Source of the DNA: Planctomycetota bacterium
GTDB lineage: Bacteria > Planctomycetota > Planctomycetia > Pirellulales > Pirellulaceae
Length of the DNA stretch: 64,000 nucleotides
Direction: 5' to 3'
NCBI GenBank assembly: GCA_014381825.1
Contig: JACNKX010000042.1
Location: forward strand, 1 to 64,000
Shown here: positions 27,216 through 36,523 of the stretch, in pieces
How the letters are laid out: each line of letters begins with the position of its first letter
Position numbering within the stretch: the first letter of the stretch is position 1
Program-made: the position numbers and the translations under genes
Notes under the pieces: model-generated
What the model was told of the DNA's origin: nothing
What the model saw: only the letters and a program-made list of their open reading frames with translations
Databases searched by the model: none

Positions 27216-28652
27216 ATGACTTGGACTAGGCCAACGCACCCGCAATTTACTCGGCGCTCGATGCTCGAAGCGGGGTCGATCGGAATTCTTGGACTGGGGA
27301 TGAATCACGTCTCGGCGCTGCACGCCGCCGATGTTGTCGCGGAAGTTCCGCCGCATGGCGGCGCAAAGTCGGTGATACTTATCTTCTTGTCGGGTGGCCT
27401 AACACAGCATGACAGTTTCGATCCGAAGCCGGATGCGCCAGATGATATTCGCGGAGAATTCAATCCGATAGCAACTCGCACCGCCGGCTTGCAGATTTGT
27501 GAGCACCTGCCGATGCTGGCCGAGCGGAGTCAGAAGTGGAGTGTCATTCGTTCATTGACGACGCCCTACAACGGGCATTCCGAAGGGCACATGGTGATTC
27601 AGTCGGGACGCACGCCGCTGCCGGTTGGCTTTAACGCCAGCAAGCCGCAGGCCAGCGATTGGCCATCGATCGCGTCCGTTGTCGGAGACGCGCTTCCCGC
27701 GAGGAATAACAATCTACCGCCAGCTGTTGCATTGCCGGAACGATTGATTCATCGCACCGGACGTGTGATCCCTGGTCAGTTTGGTGGCCAAATGGGCAGC
27801 CACCGTGATCCTTGGTTCGTCGAAGCGTCGCCCTTCAACGCCCTGTCTTATGGCGCGTATCCCGACTATGAGTTTCACTTTGTTCGCGGACGTGAGCGGA
27901 ACGAGAATCTGAAGTTTCAAGCTCCCAATTTGACGCTCCCGGAGGGGCTTGGTGGTAAACGATTCTCTACTCGCTCAGAGTTGAGTAGCTTGTTGGACCA
28001 ACAGCGGCGACAGCTTGGGCAGGCCGCTGATGTGCAAGCCTTCGATCAGTACCGACAGGCATCTATCTCGTTGCTGTCGAATCCAAAAGTTCAACAAGCA
28101 TTCGACGTTCATAGTGCAGAGGCAAAAGTACTTGATCGCTACGGGCGCAATTCGTTTGGTTGGTCTTTGTTGATGGCACGGCGATTGGTTGAAGCCGGCG
28201 TTAATCTAATTCAAGTTAACCTCGGTAACAACGAAACCTGGGACACGCATGACAATAACTTTCCGCTGTTGCGAGATTGCCTGTTGCCGCCGACCGACCG
28301 TGGCGTGTCTGCATTGCTGGACGATCTTGCCGATCGGCGTCTGCTCGACGAGACGTTGATCGTGATGGTCGGTGAGATGGGCCGAACGCCTAAAATCAAC
28401 ACAAAGCTCCCGGGTCGAGATCACTGGGGCGCTGTGCAGTCAGTATTCATGGCCGGCGGTGGTGTCCAGGGCGGAGTTGTCGTTGGTGCTTCCGACAAAG
28501 ATGGCGCGTACCCAGCCGCTGATGCGCAGACGCCAGAGAGTCTGGCTGCTACGATCTATCACGCCTTGGGAATTCCATCGAGCGCCGCGTGGAAGGACGA
28601 ACTCGATCGTCCGCACCGCATCTACCACGGCGAGCCGATTCGCTTCGCGTGA
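27216..28652 (+). CDS. DUF1501 protein, Tat-exported
   Basis: Second plus-strand member of this family. The Tat leader is QFTRRSMLEAGSIGILGLG. Family features: LIFLSGGLTQHDSFDPKPDAP, IRGEFNPI, NNETWDTHDNNFPLL and MVGEMGRTPKINTKLPGRDHWG. CGAGGTAATA precedes the ATG; 478 residues. It has no DUF1549/DUF1553 partner next to it, unlike the pairs at 50-59 kb, and is convergent with the DUF6817-like gene. The role of the family is not established; the fold resembles alkaline phosphatase/sulfatase enzymes. Confidence 0.9.
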   Translation: MTWTRPTHPQFTRRSMLEAGSIGILGLGMNHVSALHAADVVAEVPPHGGAKSVILIFLSGGLTQHDSFDPKPDAPDDIRGEFNPIATRTAGLQICEHLPMLAERSQKWSVIRSLTTPYNGHSEGHMVIQSGRTPLPVGFNASKPQASDWPSIASVVGDALPARNNNLPPAVALPERLIHRTGRVIPGQFGGQMGSHRDPWFVEASPFNALSYGAYPDYEFHFVRGRERNENLKFQAPNLTLPEGLGGKRFSTRSELSSLLDQQRRQLGQAADVQAFDQYRQASISLLSNPKVQQAFDVHSAEAKVLDRYGRNSFGWSLLMARRLVEAGVNLIQVNLGNNETWDTHDNNFPLLRDCLLPPTDRGVSALLDDLADRRLLDETLIVMVGEMGRTPKINTKLPGRDHWGAVQSVFMAGGGVQGGVVVGASDKDGAYPAADAQTPESLAATIYHALGIPSSAAWKDELDRPHRIYHGEPIRFA

Positions 28653-28694
28653 AGCGGTTTAGGATCCCGTGTTCTCGACTTCGCCATCGGCTCC

Positions 28695-29231
28695 CTAAGC
28701 CGGCGCGTTTGCGAAGACTTGATCGTACGAAACCAACGCGATCCCGCCCAGACGCTCTGCTAGAGTTCGATACGCAGTGCGGCGATAGTCCCAATTGTCC
28801 GATCGCTCGACTTGTTCCAACCAGTCGCACATGTGAACGGTGCATAAGTCATCGAAATCCTGATCGGAAACATCGAGCTCGGTGCCGGTAAATCGATCTA
28901 GAATCGTGTTCGGTCCTGATTCTTTGATCTGCGCATCGAAATGAGTTCGGTCCATGGCGCAATTCAAATACGACAGCCACTCAGTGCGTTCACCGACCAG
29001 CGCTCGCACTTCGTCACGGCGATCGAGTGGCAGTGTGAATCCTTGGAATAGCTCGGTACCGTAAACCGAATGAAAGATTCCGACGCGAGCCACGTCTTCA
29101 TGACATCCCCACTCCTTCAGGTCGTTGTAGACGCCGATCGCGTGGGCGAGGTAGGTCTTGTCGGAATGCGCAACTTCGTCCGCTCCGACTGAGCGAAAGA
29201 AGTCTGTCAGTTCCTTGAATGTTGCAGTCAT
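28695..29231 (-). CDS. DUF6817-like (HD-type) protein
   Basis: Likely a member of DUF6817, a small helical family with an HD-like metal-site pattern. The visible signature is HSDKTYLAHAIGVYNDLKEW, followed by GCHEDVARVGIFHSVYGTE, in which His residues are spaced as in HD-fold proteins. 178 residues, no signal peptide, so cytoplasmic. GAGAGAG lies upstream of the ATG. Lone minus-strand gene between two plus-strand units. Activity unknown. Confidence 0.7.
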   Translation of the reverse strand: MTATFKELTDFFRSVGADEVAHSDKTYLAHAIGVYNDLKEWGCHEDVARVGIFHSVYGTELFQGFTLPLDRRDEVRALVGERTEWLSYLNCAMDRTHFDAQIKESGPNTILDRFTGTELDVSDQDFDDLCTVHMCDWLEQVERSDNWDYRRTAYRTLAERLGGIALVSYDQVFANAPA

Positions 29232-29457
29232 GGATCACTCTCTCGAAAGGTTAGGGATATGGTTTTGTGATCGACGACCGCCTGTGATGCAACCCCTGAC
29301 CGCGCCGCTCCCGCAAATCCTTCTAATCGTTTCTTGTCGATTCGATTGAAAACGGGGCCTCAACGCGGTACGGTACGTTCGGTGAACAATTTGCTTGCTT
29401 AGCTGAAGTAGCCGCGTAGTGCGGTTGCCATCCCTCCGAAAAGGAAACACCGTTCTA

Positions 29458-32103
29458 ATGAGAAGAACATACATTGCGGCAGCGCTGATTTCGATGTTTG
29501 CCGTCGCCGCGAATGCAGCTGATTGGCCGCAACTTCAAGGAAACGCATTACGATCGGGCGATGTTCCCGAGGCCGTACTTTCCGACTCCATTGGATTGCT
29601 CGCAAGTGTGCCTTTGACCGACGGAATCTACGCTTCGCCCATTGTCAGCGACGGAATCGTGTATGTCATCGATGGCTCCGGCGTTGTTTTCGCCATCGAC
29701 GCAGAGACGTTTGAGGTCCGATGGCGATTCAAGACTGCGGGAGACGCTGGGAATTGCAACAACGTCGCGGCACCGGCGGTTGTTGGTGACTACCTGCATG
29801 TCGGCACTGCGGCAGGGTATTACTACGTGATTAATCGCGACACGGGTGAGCTCGTTAAACAGATCGATTGCCAAGAGCCGATATTTTCGGCACCGGCGGT
29901 CGGCGTCGATCGAGTCTATTTCGCCACGCTTGGCGCTCGTGTGTATGCGGTTGAAACGGACGGGACCGAAGTGTGGACTTGGGACTTTGTAAAGGAAGTC
30001 GTCGAGTTTGAAGGTAATCGCTGGAGCGGCGAAGAATGGCTGGCCGCTCGTGGCGATCGTGTCACTTGGAAAGATCACTTCGTCTGCTCTCGCGACATCT
30101 GTTTGGTTGACCAGACCGTTGTCATGCCGGCCGGCGGGCGGACGGTGTTTCTTGAAGACGCTGGAACCGAACCGAAGCTCCGATCCGTCGCGGCAATTCC
30201 TTCTTATGCAGGCTCCGAGTATCCGGCAACATTCGGTCAGAGCGCCGACGAAGCCGGCAATGTTTATGTCCAGTGGCATCGTCGGGATAACGCCGGACGC
30301 GTTGAGATGTTGCGACTGGCTGGTGACGAACTGCAAACGAACTTCGTGGCGGGCACCGAGACGGCGATTCATTTGCGAGGCTTGCTCAGCTTCGCCTCGG
30401 TCAGTGTGCGCGGTCGCGACATCTACCGAGTTCGTCCGGAAGAAGGAATGGGATTGTGTCGTCACACACTTGGTAGCGACGAGCCAGACATTCTTTGTGC
30501 TGCTGCATCCATCTGTCCCCCCGTCGTGACTCGCGATCATGTCGTCTATGGCGGTTTGGACGGCAAGTTGTACGTCGTGCCGCTGGATGGCGGCGAACCC
30601 CGCGCGTTAGCAACAGCTTTCGATACACCAATTACAGCTCCGGTTGCTGTCAGTGATGGACGAGTTTATGCAGCCTGTGAAGATGGCTATTTGTATGTCT
30701 TTGGAGAAGGAGGAAATGCGACGCTGCCGAAGAAAAGTTTGCTAATAGAAAAACTTCGCAGCCCGTTGGCCGGACCCTTGGCGGATGGTCGCTACGATTG
30801 GTACACAAACTATGGCGACTTTGGCGGGACCAATGCGAATCAGCAAGGTCTGAGGCCACCGCTTCGAATGCGGTGGGCGCGTCGGTTGGAGGGCACCGTC
30901 AAGCATCTTCCCGTTTGTGGTGGAGGTCGACTCTACACGCATACCGCCGAAGGACAGATCATCGCCGTCGAACAGGACACGGGCCGCTTGCTATGGCGAA
31001 GACATTGGCCGGATGTTTATCTTTCTTTTACATCGCCGCTGTACGTAAAGGGAAAGCTGCTTGTACCACAAGCCGGAATCAAACGCTCGTTGATGCGATG
31101 CCTTGATGCGGCGACCGGCGAGTTGCTTTGGGAAGCACCCTTTACCGGTTCGCCGAGTTGGAGTCGGCAGTTCCCTCCGGTCGTTCACGACAACATCGCG
31201 ATCTATGCATCTGGCTCGGGCGAGTACGCGGCGCAAGGAACGGAAAAACCGTTTACCTTTAAGGGACAGCCAGTTCCTCGGCCAAATGGGCGTGAAGTGA
31301 TGAGTTGGATTTACTCAAACGACAATCCTTACTACCCGAAAGACCATCGACCGCGATTGTGGGCGTGGGATCTCGATACGGGCAAAGTCGTATGGGAGAA
31401 GGATTTCTCGGAGTATGGCCGCGGTGGGAATGATTGCGGCATCTGCATCCTCGATGGGAAACTATTCTATTCGACGTTCTTTGGCTACGCGGCCAGTCAA
31501 CGTCGTCGCCGTGGTTTGCCGGCGGATAACAATGGGCTGACGGCTTGCATGGACCCGGCGAATGGCGAAGTCGTCTGGAAGACGACGGACTTCTATGTGA
31601 CGTCGAAATGTACGCTCAGCGCACGTGACGGTCGTCTTTATATTGGCGGTTTCAATCGTGCAGTCGAAGGGACAGATGATCGCTTCGTCTGGTGTCTGGA
31701 CGCAAAGGACGGTTCGCTCGTCTGGAAGTCTGACGCGGTAACTTCGGCCCTGAATGTCGTCACGGTCGGCGAGCAGTTCATCTTCTCGAATGCACTGCGA
31801 GGCAAGGGCAACGTCTTTGACCAAGAGAGTGGCAAAGTAGTAAGCAGCATTGGCCACAACTATGCCTGCTGCCGTTTCACTCTTTCGGAACCGTACGTGC
31901 TTGGTGCCAACATGGACATGATCGATTTGTCATCTGACGGCAAACTCGTCTCGACCGGGCCTGCGATTGATTCTCGCGAGTGTCTCGGTGCGGTCGTCTC
32001 GAACGGTCGCATTTTTTACACATCGCAGGCCAGTGGCTTTGTCGTGTCACAGACATACGGTGAAGACTCGCGAAAGCTCCCGGCTGTCTGGGAGCGCGAG
32101 TAG
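29458..32103 (+). CDS. Exported PQQ-type beta-propeller protein
   Basis: Secreted propeller of the PQQ_2 type. The start at 29458 is followed by a signal peptide (MRRTYIAAALISMFAVAANAA), and AAGGA lies upstream at longish spacing. Many PQQ-like repeat cores are visible (AIDAETFEVRWRF, VINRDTGELV, AVEQDTGRLLWRR, CLDAATGELLWEA, AWDLDTGKVVWEK, CMDPANGEVVWKT, CLDAKDGSLVWKS), in two propeller-like clusters separated near residue 445. There is no sign of the Cys-Cys pair or catalytic residues of PQQ alcohol dehydrogenases, so a binding or scaffold role is likelier. It precedes a BNR protein and three sulfatases on the same strand. Confidence 0.85.
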   Translation: MRRTYIAAALISMFAVAANAADWPQLQGNALRSGDVPEAVLSDSIGLLASVPLTDGIYASPIVSDGIVYVIDGSGVVFAIDAETFEVRWRFKTAGDAGNCNNVAAPAVVGDYLHVGTAAGYYYVINRDTGELVKQIDCQEPIFSAPAVGVDRVYFATLGARVYAVETDGTEVWTWDFVKEVVEFEGNRWSGEEWLAARGDRVTWKDHFVCSRDICLVDQTVVMPAGGRTVFLEDAGTEPKLRSVAAIPSYAGSEYPATFGQSADEAGNVYVQWHRRDNAGRVEMLRLAGDELQTNFVAGTETAIHLRGLLSFASVSVRGRDIYRVRPEEGMGLCRHTLGSDEPDILCAAASICPPVVTRDHVVYGGLDGKLYVVPLDGGEPRALATAFDTPITAPVAVSDGRVYAACEDGYLYVFGEGGNATLPKKSLLIEKLRSPLAGPLADGRYDWYTNYGDFGGTNANQQGLRPPLRMRWARRLEGTVKHLPVCGGGRLYTHTAEGQIIAVEQDTGRLLWRRHWPDVYLSFTSPLYVKGKLLVPQAGIKRSLMRCLDAATGELLWEAPFTGSPSWSRQFPPVVHDNIAIYASGSGEYAAQGTEKPFTFKGQPVPRPNGREVMSWIYSNDNPYYPKDHRPRLWAWDLDTGKVVWEKDFSEYGRGGNDCGICILDGKLFYSTFFGYAASQRRRRGLPADNNGLTACMDPANGEVVWKTTDFYVTSKCTLSARDGRLYIGGFNRAVEGTDDRFVWCLDAKDGSLVWKSDAVTSALNVVTVGEQFIFSNALRGKGNVFDQESGKVVSSIGHNYACCRFTLSEPYVLGANMDMIDLSSDGKLVSTGPAIDSRECLGAVVSNGRIFYTSQASGFVVSQTYGEDSRKLPAVWERE

Positions 32104-32290
32104 ACGTGCTCGACCCAACGGTTGCGAACTTGTCTTTCGACGTATATCTGTCCCTATATCAATAGTCCATGAAAGCTTTGTTATTCCAGCATGATTCTAG
32201 CGACCAACGGGAGCGGGTTGTGACTAACCGAGCGATAGCTCGCATTGGCTGCGGCCCTGCCGTCCTATGAAGAAGCAGCGAGAACACGCC

Positions 32291-33514
32291 ATGCGGAAGA
32301 CGAGTGCGTTCGTGATCCTGGCTTTCTGTTCGGCATGTCCGTTGCTGGCCGACGAAAATCGCGAGCATTCTGTCGAAGTTCTTCGTCTTTCGTCGTCGCT
32401 GACGGAATCTGGAGACATCGACTACGCGGAACTGCCTCGCGTCGGCGGCTCGCATGCTGTCATCAGCGCTGCAGCTCTTGACTCAGCGGCGGCAGGGAAG
32501 CCTAGAATTGACTTGCACAACATTCGCTTTCAGCTCCACAACTACCTCGCGCATCATGCTGGTCGATTGTGGTGTATCTGGAGCGACGGGCCGCGAGTCG
32601 AAGATGAACCGACTCAACAAGTAAGCTATTCCACGAGTCTCGATGGGATCAGATGGAGCGAACCACAGACCGTGACTGGCAAGCCGGAAGCTCCGTACGC
32701 GTTCATTGCTCGTGGCTTGTGGGTGCGTGACGGCGAGCTACTGGCCTTAGCGGCGCACTTCAAAGGCAAGGGAGCATTCGGTGCCGATAAAGAGCTCGAG
32801 CTTCAAGCCTACGTTTGGCATGAGCAGGAAAAGGCTTGGAGATTCAAACAAAAACTGTACGACAACGCCATCAATAACTTTGCGCCGCAACGATTGTCCG
32901 GCGGTGATTGGATCATGACGCGACGCGATTCGAGGTTCAACGTCTCGGTGCTGATCGGTGGTCAGAAGTCGCTCGACGATTGGCAATCGTTTCCCGTCGT
33001 TGGTGTTCGTGACGTGCAAGGCTTTCGTCCTGATGAACCGATATTTTGGCCGCTCGCCGACAACACGCTCTTTGCGTTGTATCGTGACAATGGCGGCTCG
33101 CGACGCCTGTTTCATTCGGTGTCAATGGATCAAGGTCGAAACTGGGGCAAGCCACTTATTACAAACTTTCCGAACGCGACAAGTAAAGTGTTTTCGATTC
33201 GAACGAGGCGTGATTATCGAGTCCTGGTATTGAATGCCAATCCGAAAGTTGGCCGTCGTCAACTTCATCTCGCAGTCAGCAAGGATGATCGTCACTTCAC
33301 TCGCATGGCCCTGCTCGATATTCCGTCTCCACCTTCGATCGACGACCGAGCATCCGAAGTCTGGCATAAATTCCGAACGGGCGTCGCGTCGCTTCAGTAC
33401 CCTCACGTGATTGAATACGAAGAACACTTACTGATCGCCTTCTCGCGAAACAAGCATCAGACAGAGGTGCTGCGTGTGTCGTTGGACGACGTGGATCAGC
33501 TCGTGGAGCGATAA
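32291..33514 (+). CDS. Exported sialidase-like (BNR) propeller protein
   Basis: Probable secreted glycan hydrolase or binding protein with a sialidase-type fold. The signal peptide is MRKTSAFVILAFCSACPLLA when started at 32291; ATG 32267 is an equally possible start eight codons upstream. Asp-box-like elements include STSLDGIRWSEP and VSMDQGRNWGKP, with further repeats (AVSKDDRHF). 407 residues. It is followed 20 bp later by a sulfatase, so it probably heads a four-gene unit with three sulfatases. Catalytic residues of true sialidases were not confirmed. Confidence 0.78.
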   Translation: MRKTSAFVILAFCSACPLLADENREHSVEVLRLSSSLTESGDIDYAELPRVGGSHAVISAAALDSAAAGKPRIDLHNIRFQLHNYLAHHAGRLWCIWSDGPRVEDEPTQQVSYSTSLDGIRWSEPQTVTGKPEAPYAFIARGLWVRDGELLALAAHFKGKGAFGADKELELQAYVWHEQEKAWRFKQKLYDNAINNFAPQRLSGGDWIMTRRDSRFNVSVLIGGQKSLDDWQSFPVVGVRDVQGFRPDEPIFWPLADNTLFALYRDNGGSRRLFHSVSMDQGRNWGKPLITNFPNATSKVFSIRTRRDYRVLVLNANPKVGRRQLHLAVSKDDRHFTRMALLDIPSPPSIDDRASEVWHKFRTGVASLQYPHVIEYEEHLLIAFSRNKHQTEVLRVSLDDVDQLVER

Positions 33515-33533
33515 TCTTTCTCGAGACACTAAC

Positions 33534-34907
33534 ATGATTGAGTGCAGTTCAGTAAAGCTATCCTTTATCGTCGTGCTGTTGTTATCTGTGGCTCCCTGGT
33601 GTGTCGCTGCAGGTTCAGGCGACCCCGTACCGAACATCCTGATCATCACGGCGGACAACCTTGGGTATGGGGATCTGCCCTGTTACAACTCGGCGTCACC
33701 GATCAAGGCTCCGAACTTGGATCGTTTTGCCGCTCAAGGAGCAAGACTGACGAGCTTTTATACTGCCTCGCCAACCTGCACCGTCTCGCGCGCTTGTTTG
33801 TTAACGGGTCGCATCCCGCAGAGGCATGGCTTGGACTACCAGTTGCCGGGGCTCGCAGGGAACTATGGCGTCGGATTGCATCACGACGAGATCTTGATTC
33901 CGCGGGTGTTAAAGAACGCGCCGACGCCTTACGAGACGGGCTGTTTCGGCAAATGGAACATCGGTTTCGCGAAGGGATCGCGACCGACCGAGCGCGGGTT
34001 CGACGAGTTTCTGGGACATGCTTCAGGGAATATCGACTACTATCACCACATCTATGGCGGTAAGCACGACTTGTTCAAGGGAACGGAAGCGTTTCACGCG
34101 GACGGTGAATACTCGACGGACTTGTTTGCGGACGCAGCGATAGATTTCATTCAGCGAAAGTCGGGGACGAAGCAGCCGTGGTTTTGCTACTTGCCGTTCA
34201 ACGCGCCGCATTTTCCCAATGCCAAGAATAAACAGCTAGGTCAGCCAAACAACTGGCAAGCGCCGGATCGCGCTTTCGAGGCGTACGGTGCGTCGCCCAA
34301 CGAGACCGACCCGAAACGACGGTACGATGCCGTCGTTACAGCGCTTGACGAAGCAATCGGTCGTGTATTGAATGCAGTTGATGAAGCAGATGTGAAGGAA
34401 CAGACCTTTGTCTTTTTCTACTCCGATAACGGTGCCTTTCGACTGGGACGAAAAGGCCTTGACGTCGGTGTAAACGATCCGCTTCGTCAGGGTGGCGTCA
34501 CGTGTTGGGAAGGTGGACTTCGCGTTGCAGCGATGGCTCGCTGGCCTGGAAAGATTAAAGCGGGTTCAGTCGTCTCAGAGCCGCTGTGGTCGCCGGACTT
34601 GATGACCGCTTGCGCCGAATTATCAGGCGCCCATTTGCCGGATGATCGTGTCCTTGATGGGAAGAATCCACTGCCGGTGCTCTTCGAGCAAGCTGATTCG
34701 CCGCATAATTCATTCTTCTTCATTTACAGAAACCACGCGGCGGTGCGCCAAGGCGATTGGAAGATCGTTCGTGAGAAGCCAGACCAACCGTGGCAGCTAT
34801 TCAATCTAGTGTCGGATCTCAGCGAGAAGGACGACTTGGCAGATGAGAACGCAGACCGAGTTGCAGAATTGGAACGCGGGTTTAAGTCTTGGCAAGACTC
34901 ATTCTGA
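33534..34907 (+). CDS. Secreted type I sulfatase with CTVSR site
   Basis: Sulfatase-fold enzyme. A signal peptide (MIECSSVKLSFIVVLLLSV) is followed by ITADNLGYGD, the site C82-TVSR inside TCTVSRACLLTGRIPQRHG, then CFGKWNIG, PHFPN and YSDNGAF. The Cys and Arg of the formylglycine motif are kept, but the usual Pro at +2 is Val, and KWNIG replaces the normal KWHLG, so the catalytic His is Asn. These changes make its activity doubtful or its substrate unusual. It is 20 bp after the BNR gene and about 30 bp before the next sulfatase, clearly in an operon. Confidence 0.88.
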   Translation: MIECSSVKLSFIVVLLLSVAPWCVAAGSGDPVPNILIITADNLGYGDLPCYNSASPIKAPNLDRFAAQGARLTSFYTASPTCTVSRACLLTGRIPQRHGLDYQLPGLAGNYGVGLHHDEILIPRVLKNAPTPYETGCFGKWNIGFAKGSRPTERGFDEFLGHASGNIDYYHHIYGGKHDLFKGTEAFHADGEYSTDLFADAAIDFIQRKSGTKQPWFCYLPFNAPHFPNAKNKQLGQPNNWQAPDRAFEAYGASPNETDPKRRYDAVVTALDEAIGRVLNAVDEADVKEQTFVFFYSDNGAFRLGRKGLDVGVNDPLRQGGVTCWEGGLRVAAMARWPGKIKAGSVVSEPLWSPDLMTACAELSGAHLPDDRVLDGKNPLPVLFEQADSPHNSFFFIYRNHAAVRQGDWKIVREKPDQPWQLFNLVSDLSEKDDLADENADRVAELERGFKSWQDSF

Positions 34908-34937
34908 GTGCTGTTTGAGGATGGAAAGAGTGAGGCA

Positions 34938-36509
34938 ATGAGTTTACGTCTACCTTTTCTTTGTGCTTGCGTGATCAGTTGGTTCTTGGGCAATAACGCT
35001 CATGCCACCGACGCAACTGCTACTCGCCCGAACATCCTACTCATTCTCTGCGACGACTTGGGGTTTTCAGATTTAGGTTGCTACGGTGGCGAGATTCGCA
35101 CGCCGAACTTAGATCGCATGGCGAGCGAAGGGATGCGATTCTCGCAGTTCTACAACTGTGCAGTCTGTGTTACGACGAGGGCAGCGCTCACGACCGGCTT
35201 GCATCCGCGTAAGGCATCTGGAACGTTGCGCGATGATATGGTGACGTTGGGGGAAGTGATGCAGGCCTCCGGTTACGCGACTGGCTACACGGGAAAGTGG
35301 CATTTGGGCAGTACTTCGCCAATGCGGCCGATCGATCGAGGGTTTCAGGAGTACTACGGCTTGCTGAGCGGTTGCTGCAACTTCTTTAATCCGGCAAAGC
35401 CAGATCCCGTCTTTTACAACGGTGGCAAAGTGCGTCCGTTCGCGCACAACGATCAGACGATTACCGAGTTTCCCGCTGACTACTACTCGACGGATGCCTT
35501 TACCGATCATGCGATCGAGACGATTCGAGAGTTTCAATCTGGCAATAAACCGTTTTTTCACTATCTTTGTTACACGGCACCTCATTTTCCGTTGCATGCG
35601 CCCGCGGAAGACGTCGCTCGATACCGTGGCAAGTATGAGGAAGGGTATTTCACGTTGCGAGAGAAGCGGCACCAGCGGTTGGTCGAACTGGGGCTTGTCG
35701 ATCCGAAATGGAAGTTGTCCGGCGTTGATCTCAAGACTGGGGACTTTCGCTATGACTACGAAGTAACTCCCTGGAACGAATTGAAAGATCGACCTCGTGA
35801 AGAGCAACGGATGGAAGTGTATGCCGCGATGGTGGATCGCATGGACCAAAACATCGGTCGATTGTTTGCTGCGATTGACGAGATGGAGATTGCACAGGAA
35901 ACAATCATCTTCTTCCTGTCCGACAACGGAGGCTGTGCGAGTTGGCCGACCAAAGAAGAGGACTTCCTTGAATACAACGAGGATATTCCCGTTGGTGATG
36001 CTCGCGGGTACGAGTTCGTCGGTAAGGGTTGGGGATGGGCACAGAACTCGCCATTTCGCCGACACAAGACGTGGACTTACGAAGGTGGCATCGCGACGCC
36101 GTTAATTGTTCGCTGGCCTGGAAATGTGGCGCCCGCTTCGATCACGGACCAGCCCGGTCATCTCGTCGACTTCATGCCAACCGTGCTTGAGCTCGCTGGC
36201 GGCACGTATCCGGCGGAGTTCAATGGGAAGAAGATCATCCCGACCGAGGGCAAGAGCCTGCTACCGATCCTGCACGGGAAGAATCGAGAGCCTCATAAGT
36301 CGCTCTGTTGGGCGTTGTTTGGAAATCGCGCGATCCGGCAAGGAGACTGGAAGCTGAATTGGGGTGCGAGTGACAAACGATGGGAACTCTATAATCTCGC
36401 TGAAGACCGCACTGAGACAAACGATGTGGTTGGACTGTACCCGGAACGGGTCGCGACGATGGTGACGGAGTGGAAACGCTGGGCCGAGCAATGCGAAGTT
36501 GCTTACTGA
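34938..36509 (+). CDS. Secreted type I sulfatase with CVTTR site
   Basis: Sulfatase with signal peptide MSLRLPFLCACVISWFLGNN. Motifs: CDDLGFSDLGCYGG (metal site), C77-VTTR within CAVCVTTRAALTTGLHPR, GKWHLG (catalytic Lys and His kept), APHFPLHAP and LSDNGGC. The Pro of the formylglycine motif is Thr here. An in-frame GTG at 34908 directly follows the previous stop, but the ATG at 34938, preceded by GTGAGG, gives a clean leader and is preferred. 523 residues. Middle gene of three adjacent sulfatases. Confidence 0.9.
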   Translation: MSLRLPFLCACVISWFLGNNAHATDATATRPNILLILCDDLGFSDLGCYGGEIRTPNLDRMASEGMRFSQFYNCAVCVTTRAALTTGLHPRKASGTLRDDMVTLGEVMQASGYATGYTGKWHLGSTSPMRPIDRGFQEYYGLLSGCCNFFNPAKPDPVFYNGGKVRPFAHNDQTITEFPADYYSTDAFTDHAIETIREFQSGNKPFFHYLCYTAPHFPLHAPAEDVARYRGKYEEGYFTLREKRHQRLVELGLVDPKWKLSGVDLKTGDFRYDYEVTPWNELKDRPREEQRMEVYAAMVDRMDQNIGRLFAAIDEMEIAQETIIFFLSDNGGCASWPTKEEDFLEYNEDIPVGDARGYEFVGKGWGWAQNSPFRRHKTWTYEGGIATPLIVRWPGNVAPASITDQPGHLVDFMPTVLELAGGTYPAEFNGKKIIPTEGKSLLPILHGKNREPHKSLCWALFGNRAIRQGDWKLNWGASDKRWELYNLAEDRTETNDVVGLYPERVATMVTEWKRWAEQCEVAY

Positions 36510-36523
36510 ATATGAATGACATC

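Noticed and set aside
29548-30540. 330-codon minus-strand frame inside the PQQ propeller gene
   Set aside because: The plus strand shows a signal peptide and repeated PQQ motifs; the antisense product has none.
29458-32103. PQQ-dependent alcohol dehydrogenase
   Set aside because: Repeats are PQQ-like but the adjacent Cys pair and catalytic residues of the dehydrogenases were not seen.
35109-36065. 318-codon minus-strand frame inside a sulfatase gene
   Set aside because: Antisense shadow; sulfatase motifs on the plus strand are decisive.
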